From: a virus
IMG/VR virus record: IMGVR_UViG_3300011118_000001
Coordinates: 1 to 48,290 of that record
DNA: 48,290 nucleotides
Direction: 5' to 3' (one strand)
This document shows, one piece after another, positions 24,441-31,678 of this stretch. Numbering within the stretch: the stretch's first letter is position 1; each line of letters opens with the position of its first letter. The notes beneath the pieces are model-generated. The model was not told where the DNA came from. It searched no databases and saw nothing but the letters and a program-made list of their open reading frames with translations. The position numbers and the translations under genes were made by a program.

Positions 24441-24701
24441 ATGAATATAGAGGAACGTAAACGTAGAATATATAGTCATCTTATTGGGATTTATAACCTA
24501 TCTCCTAAATCAAAAGAGCCATATTTTAGTAAAGCTCCTTGTGAGTGTTGCAAGTCTGAGCTTGCAGGGGATAGATATGAGTTCACAGGTCGCGTTGGAG
24601 TAGAACATGGAGGCACTTCTGGGTATGTAAATCTAAAAGAAAAAGTCGATTTGTCATGTTGTGTTGATTGTTTCTTATGGCTATTTTCTTGCGGAAATTA
24701 G
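24441..24701 (+). CDS. Cys-rich small protein (86 aa)
   Basis: GGAGGG lies 5 bases before the ATG. The protein has a CECC motif (APCECCKSEL), a Gly-rich loop (GRVGVEHGGTSGY), and a second Cys group (DLSCCVDCFLWLFSCGN), a likely zinc site split by about 40 residues. Short early phage proteins of this form are common. No function can be assigned. Confidence 0.55.
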   Translation: MNIEERKRRIYSHLIGIYNLSPKSKEPYFSKAPCECCKSELAGDRYEFTGRVGVEHGGTSGYVNLKEKVDLSCCVDCFLWLFSCGN

Positions 24702-24702
24702 A

Positions 24703-24852
24703 ATGAAACTGTCGAAAAAAGACATAGACACAATGGCGGAGAAGTTGACGGATAAGCTGTTGTGTACGGCTGGATTGAAAAACGCAAAAAAGATTGTTGC
24801 ACAAGTGAAATATAATTTAGTGGCGGAATATGAGAGGAGGAAAAACTTATGA
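24703..24852 (+). CDS. Small helical protein (49 aa)
   Basis: The ATG at 24703 lies one base after the previous stop. The longer reading from 24661 runs inside that gene. The protein is one or two charged helices (KKDIDTMAEKLTDKLLCTAG, AKKIVAQVKYNLVAEYERR). It overlaps the next ATG by 4 bases. The function is unknown. Confidence 0.5.
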   Translation: MKLSKKDIDTMAEKLTDKLLCTAGLKNAKKIVAQVKYNLVAEYERRKNL

Positions 24853-25544
24853 AAATATACTACAAATTGACAGATCAAAATTTGAAAACCTATAATGGTT
24901 TTCAATGGGTAATGGGAGAATGGCAAAAAGCTATCGGAGATATATCACAGGGTTTATGTTCGAATGCTTGGTTGCATTGTTATGATAGTCCTTTGTTAGC
25001 CATATTACATAATCCTATTTGTGGTAATATTAAAAATCCTCGATTGTTTGAAGTAGAAGTCGATGGGAAGATGAAAGATGGCAAAGGAATAAAACGGGGT
25101 TTTCGGCGAATGAGATTACTTAAAGAAATCCCCTTACCAACAATTACAACAACACAACGAAGAGCATACGGGATACTGTGTGCCAGAGAAGTTTATAAAA
25201 AGAAAATGTGGAATGAATGGGCGGATAATTGGTTAAACGGAAAAAACAGATATGATAATGCTGCCGCTTATGCTGCTGCTTATGCTTATGCTGATGTTGC
25301 TGATATTGATAATGCTGCCGCTTATGCTGATGTTGCTGATATTGATAATGCTGCCGCTTATGCTGCTGCTTATGCTGCTTATACTGCTGATGTTGCTGCT
25401 GATGTTGCTGCTGCTGCTTATGCTGCTTATACTGCTGATGTTGCTGCCGCTTATGCTGCTGCTGATGCTGCCGCTTATGCTGCTGCTGATGATAAACAAT
25501 TAGATTTGCCTAAAATAGCCGAACAAGCAATAAAAGAATTTTGA
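24849..25544 (+). CDS. DUF7666-like protein with Ala/Tyr/Asp repeat tail (231 aa)
   Basis: A GGAGG site precedes the ATG. Residues 1-130 resemble the phage domain that begins 'MK.YKatd.dlk..gfqfe.Gk' and has a 'hcy..pl' turn (YKLTDQNLKTYNGFQW, WLHCYDSPLLAIL). Residues 137-214 are an Ala-rich repeat built from AAAYA, ADVADIDN and AAYTADV units. The Ala-rich tail probably forms a regular helix or solenoid. Similar phage proteins carry such tails; their role is not known. The coding DNA is a triplet repeat and can change length by slippage. Confidence 0.6.
   Translation: MKIYYKLTDQNLKTYNGFQWVMGEWQKAIGDISQGLCSNAWLHCYDSPLLAILHNPICGNIKNPRLFEVEVDGKMKDGKGIKRGFRRMRLLKEIPLPTITTTQRRAYGILCAREVYKKKMWNEWADNWLNGKNRYDNAAAYAAAYAYADVADIDNAAAYADVADIDNAAAYAAAYAAYTADVAADVAAAAYAAYTADVAAAYAAADAAAYAAADDKQLDLPKIAEQAIKEF
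24867..24896 (+). promoter_or_regulatory. Promoter-like sequence inside the DUF7666-like gene
   Basis: TTGACA (24867-24872), an 18-bp spacer and TATAAT (24891-24896). Both boxes are consensus, but the site is inside the first codons of a gene, where such a match may be chance. It could raise expression of downstream genes. Confidence 0.35.
25257..25490. repeat. GCT/GCC/TAT/GAT triplet microsatellite
   Basis: The tract codes for the Ala-rich tail and contains larger direct repeats, for example GATAATGCTGCCGCTTATGC starting near 25308 and again near 25344. No stop occurs in two of the other frames, one on each strand, across this segment, giving overlapping Leu/Met- and Ser/Ile-rich frames that are shadows of the repeat. 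Confidence 0.8.
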
Positions 25545-25557
25545 GGAGGAAAAATTT

Positions 25558-25701
25558 ATGAATGCGATTGACATGATTGAATATAGAGGGTATAACATCA
25601 AGATTTATGCTGACGAAAGTGCCGAGAATCCTATTACGGAATGGGATGAAATCTACAATAAAGAATTGTGGAAACGGATAAAATCAATAGAAACGCAATA
25701 A
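25558..25701 (+). CDS. Truncated conserved phage protein (47 aa)
   Basis: GGAGG lies 8 bases before the ATG. The core EYRGYNIKIYADESAENP resembles the N-terminus of a longer phage family that begins 'y.GytIkIy.De...nPr.e.dn'. Here the frame ends shortly after ITEWDE, much earlier than in that family, just before a hairpin and an HNH gene. It may be a remnant cut by the insertion, or a short natural form. Confidence 0.45.
   Translation: MNAIDMIEYRGYNIKIYADESAENPITEWDEIYNKELWKRIKSIETQ
25568..25596 (+). promoter_or_regulatory. Promoter-like sequence inside the 47-aa gene
   Basis: TTGACA (25568-25573), a 17-bp spacer and TATAAC (25591-25596). It could drive the hairpin-HNH segment that follows. 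Its place inside a gene lowers confidence. Confidence 0.35.
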
Positions 25702-25706
25702 GTTTG

Positions 25707-25767
25707 TTGGCAAAGCCTATCACAATATCCAGCATAGCGATCTGGCATTACTGATAGGCTAAGCCAA
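25707..25767 (+). promoter_or_regulatory. Structured hairpin A (before the HNH gene)
   Basis: An outer stem pairs 25707-25711 with 25763-25767 and 25714-25722 with 25752-25760, with a 2x2 A-A internal loop. Inside it CCAG (25729-25732) pairs with CTGG (25742-25745) around the loop CATAGCGAT, followed by CATTAC. The core recurs at 26148-26170 with a compensated stem change. Confidence 0.6.
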
Positions 25768-25789
25768 TAAGTTTTACGAGTATTGTAAA

Positions 25790-26143
25790 ATGAAACGAAG
25801 TACTAAAAGAGCCAAGAGTATGAAACGATACCAACAAAGTCATAAGACCCAGCTTGCAAATTATGACAAAGAATATCAGAAAACACTAACAGGGTATCTT
25901 CGCAAGCGTTTTGTTGCAATAACCCAAAGATGTAATAATCCTAAACGTTCAAATTATAAACACTACGGGGGACGTGGAATTAAGTGTCTTTTCAAATCAG
26001 CAGACGATTTTATAGACTATGTGGTTAATGTATTACAGGTTAATCCCAAAGGATTAACTATTGACAGGATTAACAATGATGGACATTATGAACGTGGTAA
26101 TATCCGATTTGTTATTCACAAAGAGAATTGTAAAAACAGATGA
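25790..26143 (+). CDS. HNH-type homing endonuclease (117 aa)
   Basis: The pattern RCNNPKRSNYKHYGGRGIKC, then FIDYV, then LTIDRINNDGHYERGNIRFV matches the phage HNH family with 'rC.np...y..YGGRGI' and 'DRIdn.G.Y.p.N.r'. These nucleases cut DNA at a site lacking the gene and so spread it. No clear Shine-Dalgarno site precedes the ATG. A related gene lies at 32987-33481. The gene sits between two copies of a structured hairpin core. Confidence 0.7.
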   Translation: MKRSTKRAKSMKRYQQSHKTQLANYDKEYQKTLTGYLRKRFVAITQRCNNPKRSNYKHYGGRGIKCLFKSADDFIDYVVNVLQVNPKGLTIDRINNDGHYERGNIRFVIHKENCKNR

Positions 26144-26175
26144 GGCTCCGGCATAGTGATCCGGCATTACCGGCC
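26144..26175 (+). promoter_or_regulatory. Structured hairpin B (after the HNH gene)
   Basis: CCGG (26148-26151) pairs with CCGG (26161-26164) around CATAGTGAT, then CATTAC follows, as in hairpin A. GGCT (26144-26147) can pair with GGCC (26172-26175) including one G-T pair. It begins right after the HNH stop and is followed by a T-rich run and the ribosome site of the next gene. Confidence 0.55.
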
Positions 26176-26198
26176 AGCTTTCTTTTGGAGGATTGACA

Positions 26199-26408
26199 AT
26201 GGACAAGAGAACACTTGAAACATATTTGAAAACAGCAGGGATGCGACACGATAATCTTATGGAGTTTTGGGCGGATTTAATGAATGAAACAAAAGGACAG
26301 ATAGCTGGCTGGCTGGTCGAGAATAATTATACAGACTTGAAACAGCTTAGCCAATATTTGCGACTTAGTCAAATTGTGGCGATTAGTGAGGAGATTGACA
26401 ATGGATAA
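26199..26408 (+). CDS. Small protein of unknown function (69 aa)
   Basis: GGAGG lies 7 bases before the ATG at 26199. The protein is mostly helical (MDKRTLETYLKTAGMRHDNL, then QIAGWLVENNYTDLKQLSQY), with no Cys and an acidic end. It overlaps the next gene by 8 bases. No family was recognised. Confidence 0.5.
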   Translation: MDKRTLETYLKTAGMRHDNLMEFWADLMNETKGQIAGWLVENNYTDLKQLSQYLRLSQIVAISEEIDNG

Positions 26409-26598
26409 TTTCATTAAGATAACAACAGGATGGGCACAACAATATTATAAACGTAATGAAAAAGGAAAGTTTGTGTGCACCAAACAAGAGTTTGAGGCTG
26501 GAGATATTGTCGAATATACAGATAGTACAGATTTTCCCCTAACTATTTGTTATGATAATCCGCCAAAATATCAATATCAGCCTTATGAAATGATATAA
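26401..26598 (+). CDS. Small protein of unknown function (65 aa)
   Basis: GAGGAG lies 7 bases before the ATG at 26401, inside the end of the previous gene. The sequence is strand-like (FIKITTGWAQQYYKRNEKGK, AGDIVEYTDSTDFPLTI). The small-barrel look is a guess. The segment 26599-26657 before the following hairpin holds no gene. Confidence 0.5.
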   Translation: MDNFIKITTGWAQQYYKRNEKGKFVCTKQEFEAGDIVEYTDSTDFPLTICYDNPPKYQYQPYEMI

Positions 26599-26657
26599 CC
26601 GAGTCAAGGGAACAAAGAATTAAGAAAATAACACAACAAAACATATCACTTTCATCA

Positions 26658-26711
26658 GGAACCGGGCCAGGCGCTCCCTCCCGCCGACTACAAGCCCGGC
26701 TCCTACTTTTT
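26658..26711 (+). terminator. Branched hairpin with T run (terminator or attenuator)
   Basis: An outer stem of 10 positions with one mismatch (26658-26667 with 26694-26703) encloses a perfect GGCG/CGCC stem (26670-26673 with 26682-26685). Five Ts follow (26707-26711) and then the GGAG of the next gene. It could end or attenuate early transcription. Confidence 0.6.
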
Positions 26712-26722
26712 GGAGATAGATA

Positions 26723-26938
26723 ATGGATAATTGGCAACAAATAATTCAAGATATAAAAGATGTTCTTTATGGTATGTGGGCAAAAAATAAAATAACAAAA
26801 ACGGAATATCAAAAACTTTTTATGTCTATGAATAGTGGGCTTATCGAAACTGATGATGTTGTTGGGCACAAACCGTTGACTTTATTGCAACATGCAGAAA
26901 CTTGGGCGTATATGAAAAAATTCCAAAATAATAGTTGA
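26723..26938 (+). CDS. Small helical protein (71 aa)
   Basis: TTGGAGATAG lies just before the ATG. The protein is helical and polar (WQQIIQDIKDVLYGMWAKNK, KTEYQKLFMSMNSG) with no Cys. It lies between a terminator-like hairpin and a consensus promoter whose -35 box overlaps its stop. The function is unknown. Confidence 0.5.
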   Translation: MDNWQQIIQDIKDVLYGMWAKNKITKTEYQKLFMSMNSGLIETDDVVGHKPLTLLQHAETWAYMKKFQNNS

Positions 26939-26963
26939 CATTGAATTTTGGTTATGATATAAT
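26935..26963 (+). promoter_or_regulatory. Consensus rightward promoter 3
   Basis: TTGACA (26935-26940), a 17-bp spacer and TATAAT (26958-26963): both boxes are perfect sigma-70 consensus with ideal spacing. It should drive the genes from 27003 and possibly the replication module. Confidence 0.8.
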
Positions 26964-27002
26964 GTGGGGAATGAATGATATTGATATTTATGGGGAAACA
27001 GA

Positions 27003-27149
27003 ATGGGCGATTTCAAAAAGAATCCGAAAGAACCGTTTAAGGTTTCTATTCCAGAATCAACCAAACGGAAAATGAAAGGATCAATACGGTATAAAAGGAA
27101 AAACAAAAAAAATCCAAAAAAATCGTTAAAACTAAACAATTACCATTAG
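27003..27149 (+). CDS. Very basic small protein (48 aa)
   Basis: TGGGGAAACAGA precedes the ATG, about 33 bases after the expected start of transcription from promoter 3. The product is strongly basic (MGDFKKNPKEPFKVSIPEST, then a Lys/Arg run with RKNKKNPKK). A second frame from an ATG at 26971 (34 codons) would be nearly leaderless and is less likely. A nucleic-acid-binding role is inferred from charge only. Confidence 0.4.
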   Translation: MGDFKKNPKEPFKVSIPESTKRKMKGSIRYKRKNKKNPKKSLKLNNYH

Positions 27150-27227
27150 TAGCACCCGTATCGAAACATGGTTCACTGTGGTCAAGGTTTGTAAACAGAA
27201 TAAAGAAATTTTGGAGGCAAAAGTAAA

Positions 27228-27563
27228 ATGAAAAAGAGAACACTTAACCAAACTTGGACACTGTGTCTTCAGATGTGGCGGTGGATTGCTAAGGTGTGGC
27301 AAACTCCGCGTTATAGGCGATATAGTATTCACGAACTCAAAGAGATATGGCTTAGGAAAAACAAATTTATCCCAAATAGAATTTCAAACAGTTGTTTTTT
27401 TTGTGATTATACTCCAAGATTTAGTTGTAATATTTGCCCTGGTCGGTTGGTTGTTTTAGATTTTCATTGTTGTAATAAGGATTATAACTGGGAAATCAAA
27501 CCAGTTGAATTTTACAAAGAACTCCTTCGACTAAATAGAATACGAAAGGCCAAAAATGAATAA
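27228..27563 (+). CDS. Phage protein with C-terminal Cys cluster (111 aa)
   Basis: GGAGG lies 10 bases before the ATG. The N-terminus reads TLCLQMWRWIAKVWQTPRY, and later come CFFCDYTPRFSCNICPGRLV with two CxxC-type pairs. This order, a 'lW.Wla' helix and then 'C..C......C..CP', recurs in small phage proteins of unknown role. It overlaps the next gene by 8 bases. Confidence 0.55.
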   Translation: MKKRTLNQTWTLCLQMWRWIAKVWQTPRYRRYSIHELKEIWLRKNKFIPNRISNSCFFCDYTPRFSCNICPGRLVVLDFHCCNKDYNWEIKPVEFYKELLRLNRIRKAKNE

Positions 27564-27834
27564 GTACCAACTCAAAACCAGACACGGCTTAACTCCTGAC
27601 CAACTTCGTAAACAATTTTACACGACTCAGAATAGACGGTGTGTTATTTGTGAAAACGAGCTTGAATTTGGTCATGCTACCATTTATGATGGGCCAAGTG
27701 GTAAAATAGTGTGTCGAAGATGTAAGATGTTATTGAATGCCCTACGGTTGGCATTAGGTGATAGACTTGACCGGGCGATGGCGTTGGTAACGGGTAGTAG
27801 TGATGGTAGCGGAAATAACAGTTGTGTGGATTAA
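27556..27834 (+). CDS. Second degenerate endonuclease VII-like protein (92 aa)
   Basis: The layout RRCVICENELEFGHATIYDG, then SGKIVCRRCKMLLNALRLAL matches the frame of recombination endonuclease VII with two Cys pairs and a following helix. The DH residues of the active site are replaced (near ATIYDG) and the usual Asn after the last Cys is Met. It is probably a zinc-binding relative without the usual catalysis. The stretch 27835-27929 that follows holds no gene. Confidence 0.5.
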   Translation: MNKYQLKTRHGLTPDQLRKQFYTTQNRRCVICENELEFGHATIYDGPSGKIVCRRCKMLLNALRLALGDRLDRAMALVTGSSDGSGNNSCVD

Positions 27835-27929
27835 AATTTTCAAAAAGTGCTCAAAAATGTTCAAATATTTTGGATTTCCCTCTGAAATTACCGAATATGT
27901 TGGGTAAATAAGGAAGGGCGACTTTTATT

Positions 27930-28616
27930 ATGGAATAGATACCAGGTTTTCCAAATTATTCAATAACTAAAAATGGACAAGTATAGTCACACCGTAATAA
28001 AATATGGTTGAAACCTGGTCAACAAACTAAGGGCTATCTAATTGTTAATTTATGTAATGGGCATTCACATGTTCGTACTATTCATCGTCTTGTTCTCGAA
28101 ACATATGTTGGTCCTTGCCCAGAAGGTATGCAGTGCCGTCATTTGAATGGGAATCAATTTGATAATAGATTTGAAAATTTGTGTTGGGGAACACCAAGTG
28201 AGAATGTTCGAGACACTATACAACACGGAACATATAATAACAAAGCCATGACAAAAAGAAACCTATCACATTTTGAAGAAAAAGTTTTACGTGTCTGTCA
28301 CCATGATTTCGGGGGGCTTTCTATTGAGGAAGCCGCAAAGAAATTGGAGTGTTCTCCCCAAACTATTAAATCAGCATTAAAACACGCAAAAAAGAAAGCA
28401 CCGACTCTTTTTCCCATTCTCACTCCTCAACATCAAGCAATATTATTGATGTATGACAAACACATGAGCCGGGCTTCTATTGCTGCGGCGTTGGGTATCT
28501 CTAAACAGGAGTTGCACAAAGAAATAGCTTTTTTACGGAAACATAAGTTTTTATGGAATCGTAAACCAGATCAGTATGACCCGATTTTAGATAATAAAGT
28601 CAAGGAAAAATTTTAA
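27930..28616 (+). pseudogene. NUMOD4/HNH homing endonuclease with two in-frame TAG codons
   Basis: From the ATG at 27930 (GGAAGGG upstream) the frame reads ME-stop-IPGFPNYSITKNGQV-stop-SHRNKIWLKPG and then continues without a stop to 28616. IPGFPNYSI...NGQV is the usual start of NUMOD4-type homing enzymes, and HRLVLETYVGPCPEGMQC with LNGNQFDNRFENLCWGT is their HNH_3 core. Amber codons are at 27936 and 27984, where Trp is usual. The C-terminal half holds two helix-turn-helix-like segments (SIEEAAKKLECSPQTIKSA; RASIAAALGISKQELHKEI). Unless TAG is suppressed, only a shortened protein from an internal start such as the TTG at 28008 can form. Confidence 0.65.
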
Positions 28617-28798
28617 TGTCTAAAATTTGTAGTCAGTGTAAAATGAAATTTCCGAGTATACAGGAATATTTTTATCGTGATAAACGAGCTAAAGATAAAT
28701 TATATTCTTCGTGTAAAGTATGTTGTGGTAAAATCAATGCTAAACATAATTGTACAGAAAAAGGAAAAGCTACCCGGAAAAGAGCAGATAAAAAATGA
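28616..28798 (+). CDS. Small Cys4 protein (60 aa)
   Basis: The ATG shares a base with the HNH stop (TAATG) and the gene overlaps the helicase start by 4 bases. The order KICSQCKMKFPS, then SSCKVCCGK gives two CxxC pairs and a basic tail (KGKATRKRADKK), a common small phage zinc protein often annotated as HNH- or Endo VII-like but lacking a catalytic His here. The function is unknown. Confidence 0.5.
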   Translation: MSKICSQCKMKFPSIQEYFYRDKRAKDKLYSSCKVCCGKINAKHNCTEKGKATRKRADKK

Positions 28799-30783
28799 GT
28801 TATAACTGGCAAACTAAAATCCAATATGTTAAAAAGATTGGCCCGACCAAAGCAACCGAGCTAAAAACTATGGGCATTGAAACAGTTGGCGACTTGCTCG
28901 AATACCAACCTAATAACCACATCTACCCCGGTATAACTACAATCAAAGACCTCAAGGAAGGCTACGCTATAATTAAAGCCAAGATTGTCAGTATTGATAG
29001 GTTGCCGAGCCAAGTACCGATTGTCGAAGTAAAATTGAACGATGGGACAGGAACCTGTAAGGCAATATGGTGGAACCAAGTGTATGTTCTCCAAAACCTA
29101 AGACCGGGGATGGTCGTGACATTCTGGGGCAAAAACAAGGCGGGAACACTCCAACAACCGAAATTCTCGACCTTTGGGTTTAATGCAGATGAGGTCACTG
29201 GTGGAGATTATGGTGTTCATAACAAAACGATGAAGATTGCTCTGAAGGAAGTACTGGATAATGTGGAGATACCCAATTGGCATAATGTTGATTATAAGAG
29301 TACATTTAGGGGGATAAAAAACTTCAAATATCCGGCACAAGGGTATTGTGATAATTGGGAACGAATTGAACTTTTCAAGAGTTTGCATTTTCCAGAGAAC
29401 AAAGCAACTAATATTTTAGCTTTGAAGCGTTTGAAGTTTGACGAGTTATTCCTACTCCAATTGGCAATGTTAAAGCGGCGGCAACAGGCTCGGTCTGGGG
29501 GTGCTTCTATTATTAGTGAAAAAGCAATATCAACTTCTAAAATAATGCAATATTTCCCATATAAATTTACTGAAGAACAAAACAAAGCAATTGACGATAT
29601 AATTGGTGATATAACACGCACCACTCCCATGAACCGACTCCTACATGGCGAAGTCGGTTCGGGCAAGACAGCCGTTGCGTTTTACGCGGCTATGCTCGCG
29701 GCCCTGAACGGGAAACGAACATTGATACTCTGTCCTACTACTATTTTGGCACAACAGCACTACGATACCCTGCGGGGTATGGGGTGGGATGGTGTGCAAT
29801 TACATCAATCAGGGGTTAATGCAGGAACACATAATATTATTATAGGAACACATTCTCTGTTAAATTCAGGTTATCTACTCAAATCCGCTTCCCTCATAAT
29901 CATAGACGAGTTTCAGAAATTCGGTGTTTTGCAAAGAGGACAGATTACAAAATATTCACCACACCTTTTGTTGATGTCAGCTACGCCCGTGCCAAGAAGT
30001 TTGAGTATGACTGTTTTTGGGGATTTAGACATTAGCACCATTAAAGAACTTCCGATTAAGCGTGGCCCGGTTGTCACCCGGTGGGTGTCGCCAGAAAAAC
30101 GAGAACAGATGTACGAGATTATTGAGAAGGAACTGGCTAAAGGACATCAGGCATATTTTATTTATCCTCGTATTGACGGGAGCGAGGATGTTGAGTCAGC
30201 CAAGAAGGGGTTTTATGAATTGGGTTATCGGTTTAAGGATTATGAAGAAATATTCTTAACTGGGCAAACAAAATTAGATCGAAAATGTGAATTGCTACAA
30301 CGATTTCGGGATGGTGATGCTGACATTCTCATCTCAACCATCATCGCCGAGGTTGGACTTGATAATCCAAATGCCTCGGTCATGGTAATAGAAGGCGCAG
30401 ATAGATTTGGTCTCAGTCAACTTCACCAACTTAGGGGCCGAATCTGTCGGAGTGCTGAAACTACGTTCTGTTTCATGGTATCAAACACGGCCAATGAAAA
30501 GTCCATTGCTCGGCTCGATGTAATGGAAAAATGTAATAATGGTTTTGAAATAGCCGAGTACGACCTACGATTACGGGGGCCAGGGGAAATGTTCAGTACC
30601 CGACAACATGGCCTATCGAATTTGAAGTTTGCTTCGTTGTTGTATGATTACGATTTGTTGGTGAAGGCTCGTAAACTGGCCAAGGAGTATATTGATAAGT
30701 TAGATGAACCTGGTAACGCTGGGTTAAAACAGATGTTAGAAATTAAATTTGGTGATACAATTAAGTTAGGAGAGATAGCATAA
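28795..30783 (+). CDS. RecG-like DNA helicase (662 aa)
   Basis: Residues 8-36 form a helix-hairpin-helix (YVKKIGPTKATELKTMGIET). Residues of about 50-125 resemble the RecG OB/wedge domain (KAKIVSID, LNDGTGTCKAIWWN). The motor has Walker A at 284-292 (GEVGSGKTA), motif Ia PTTILAQQHY, a Walker B of the form IIIDEFQKFGVLQRGQ (371-382; cellular RecG has DEQHRFG), MSATPVPRSL, and a C-terminal STIIAEVGLDNPNASVMVIE with QLHQLRGRICRS. RecG regresses stalled forks and branched DNA. In phages it may serve recombination-dependent replication. It is the first large replication gene. Confidence 0.8.
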   Translation: MSYNWQTKIQYVKKIGPTKATELKTMGIETVGDLLEYQPNNHIYPGITTIKDLKEGYAIIKAKIVSIDRLPSQVPIVEVKLNDGTGTCKAIWWNQVYVLQNLRPGMVVTFWGKNKAGTLQQPKFSTFGFNADEVTGGDYGVHNKTMKIALKEVLDNVEIPNWHNVDYKSTFRGIKNFKYPAQGYCDNWERIELFKSLHFPENKATNILALKRLKFDELFLLQLAMLKRRQQARSGGASIISEKAISTSKIMQYFPYKFTEEQNKAIDDIIGDITRTTPMNRLLHGEVGSGKTAVAFYAAMLAALNGKRTLILCPTTILAQQHYDTLRGMGWDGVQLHQSGVNAGTHNIIIGTHSLLNSGYLLKSASLIIIDEFQKFGVLQRGQITKYSPHLLLMSATPVPRSLSMTVFGDLDISTIKELPIKRGPVVTRWVSPEKREQMYEIIEKELAKGHQAYFIYPRIDGSEDVESAKKGFYELGYRFKDYEEIFLTGQTKLDRKCELLQRFRDGDADILISTIIAEVGLDNPNASVMVIEGADRFGLSQLHQLRGRICRSAETTFCFMVSNTANEKSIARLDVMEKCNNGFEIAEYDLRLRGPGEMFSTRQHGLSNLKFASLLYDYDLLVKARKLAKEYIDKLDEPGNAGLKQMLEIKFGDTIKLGEIA

Positions 30784-31397
30784 TGACAGAGCAAACTCCA
30801 CAACAAATCCGTAAATTCGATACTGGTGCTACACGGGATACCTTAGAGGGTAAACTTAATTTTGTTAAGACTTTATCTCCTTTAGTAATGGAACGGTATG
30901 TGCAATATATTGGAGAACACAGATTACAATCGGACGGCTCTATACGGAATTGGGATAACTGGAAGAATGGAATACCCCAAGAAGTGTATTTAGAAGGAGA
31001 AGATAGACATCATCGGGCAGTATGGAAATTGGTTCAAGGTTTTCCAGCTTTTGATAATCATGGTCCTGTGACATTAGAAGATTCTTTGTGTGGGGTTCTT
31101 TTTAACGCAATAGGAATGTTACATGAGATATTAAAGGAAAAAAATAGTCCCAAACCCATAGAGGATACAAAGTTTGAAAAGTCAATATTTGAAATTGAAT
31201 TTTATGACAGACCCAATCACGGTTGGTATATTAGTGTAAAAAATAATACCATGGAATATTTACGTGATGACCTAAAGATACATTCCGGTACTGGTTTTTC
31301 GGCGAAATATCCCATTGATAAACATGAACCTTTTGGTTACTACCCCACCAAAGAAATAGCCGAGGCGTATGCTAAAGCCTATGAGGAAAAAAATTAA
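30783..31397 (+). CDS. dATP/dGTP diphosphohydrolase-like protein (204 aa)
   Basis: The N-terminus RKFDTGATRDTLEGKLNFV, then LSPLVMERYVQYIGEHR and SDGSIRNWDNWKNGIPQE fit the phage family described as 'dATP/dGTP diphosphohydrolase, N-terminal' (formerly DUF5664), with the conserved D-T-G-A-x-R and DNW segments. These enzymes are thought to adjust dNTP pools. The C-terminal 70 residues (YDRPNHGWYISVKNN, YYPTKEIAEAYAKAY) form a second small domain. No PurZ-like gene is present, so a diaminopurine genome is not implied. The start shares a base with the helicase stop. Confidence 0.6.
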   Translation: MTEQTPQQIRKFDTGATRDTLEGKLNFVKTLSPLVMERYVQYIGEHRLQSDGSIRNWDNWKNGIPQEVYLEGEDRHHRAVWKLVQGFPAFDNHGPVTLEDSLCGVLFNAIGMLHEILKEKNSPKPIEDTKFEKSIFEIEFYDRPNHGWYISVKNNTMEYLRDDLKIHSGTGFSAKYPIDKHEPFGYYPTKEIAEAYAKAYEEKN

Positions 31398-31678
31398 TGT
31401 GGCAATGGCAAGATAATGTAAATGGGTTGTTTGAACTATGTGGTGGTATTTTCGTGTTCTTGCATTGTCTGAAACTCTATAAGGACAAAAAGGTAAAGGG
31501 TGTCAGTTTCATAGCAACAGGATACTTCACTGTATGGGGATTCTGGAATATGTATTACTACCCGTTTCTTAGGCAATGGGCAAGTCTTGTAGGTGGTTTA
31601 CTTATTGTTGCAATGAATACTTTATGGATTGGGATGATGGTTTATTACATAAAAAAGGATAAAAATGAATATAACTAA
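31397..31678 (+). CDS. Small integral membrane protein, PQ-loop-like (93 aa)
   Basis: Three hydrophobic spans can be read: FELCGGIFVFLHCLKLY, then VSFIATGYFTVWGFWNMYYY and VGGLLIVAMNTLWIGMMVYY. The first loop KLYKDKKVKGVSF resembles the 'K.kdk.v.G.S' turn of PQ-loop proteins. Phage versions have no proven role. It overlaps both neighbours by a few bases, so it belongs to the same operon. Confidence 0.6.
   Translation: MWQWQDNVNGLFELCGGIFVFLHCLKLYKDKKVKGVSFIATGYFTVWGFWNMYYYPFLRQWASLVGGLLIVAMNTLWIGMMVYYIKKDKNEYN

Noticed and set aside
25233-25503. Leu/Met-rich and Ser/Ile-rich frames over the triplet repeat
   Set aside because: They are alternative readings of the same microsatellite and have no ribosome site.
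27930-28616. Genome-wide reassignment of TAG to an amino acid
   Set aside because: Several well-supported genes, including the capsid gene, end in TAG directly before the next gene's start. The two amber codons are confined to one mobile gene.
30783-31397. Marker of a diaminopurine (Z) genome
   Set aside because: The diphosphohydrolase-like gene alone is not enough; no PurZ-type adenylosuccinate synthase-like gene is present in the complete genome.
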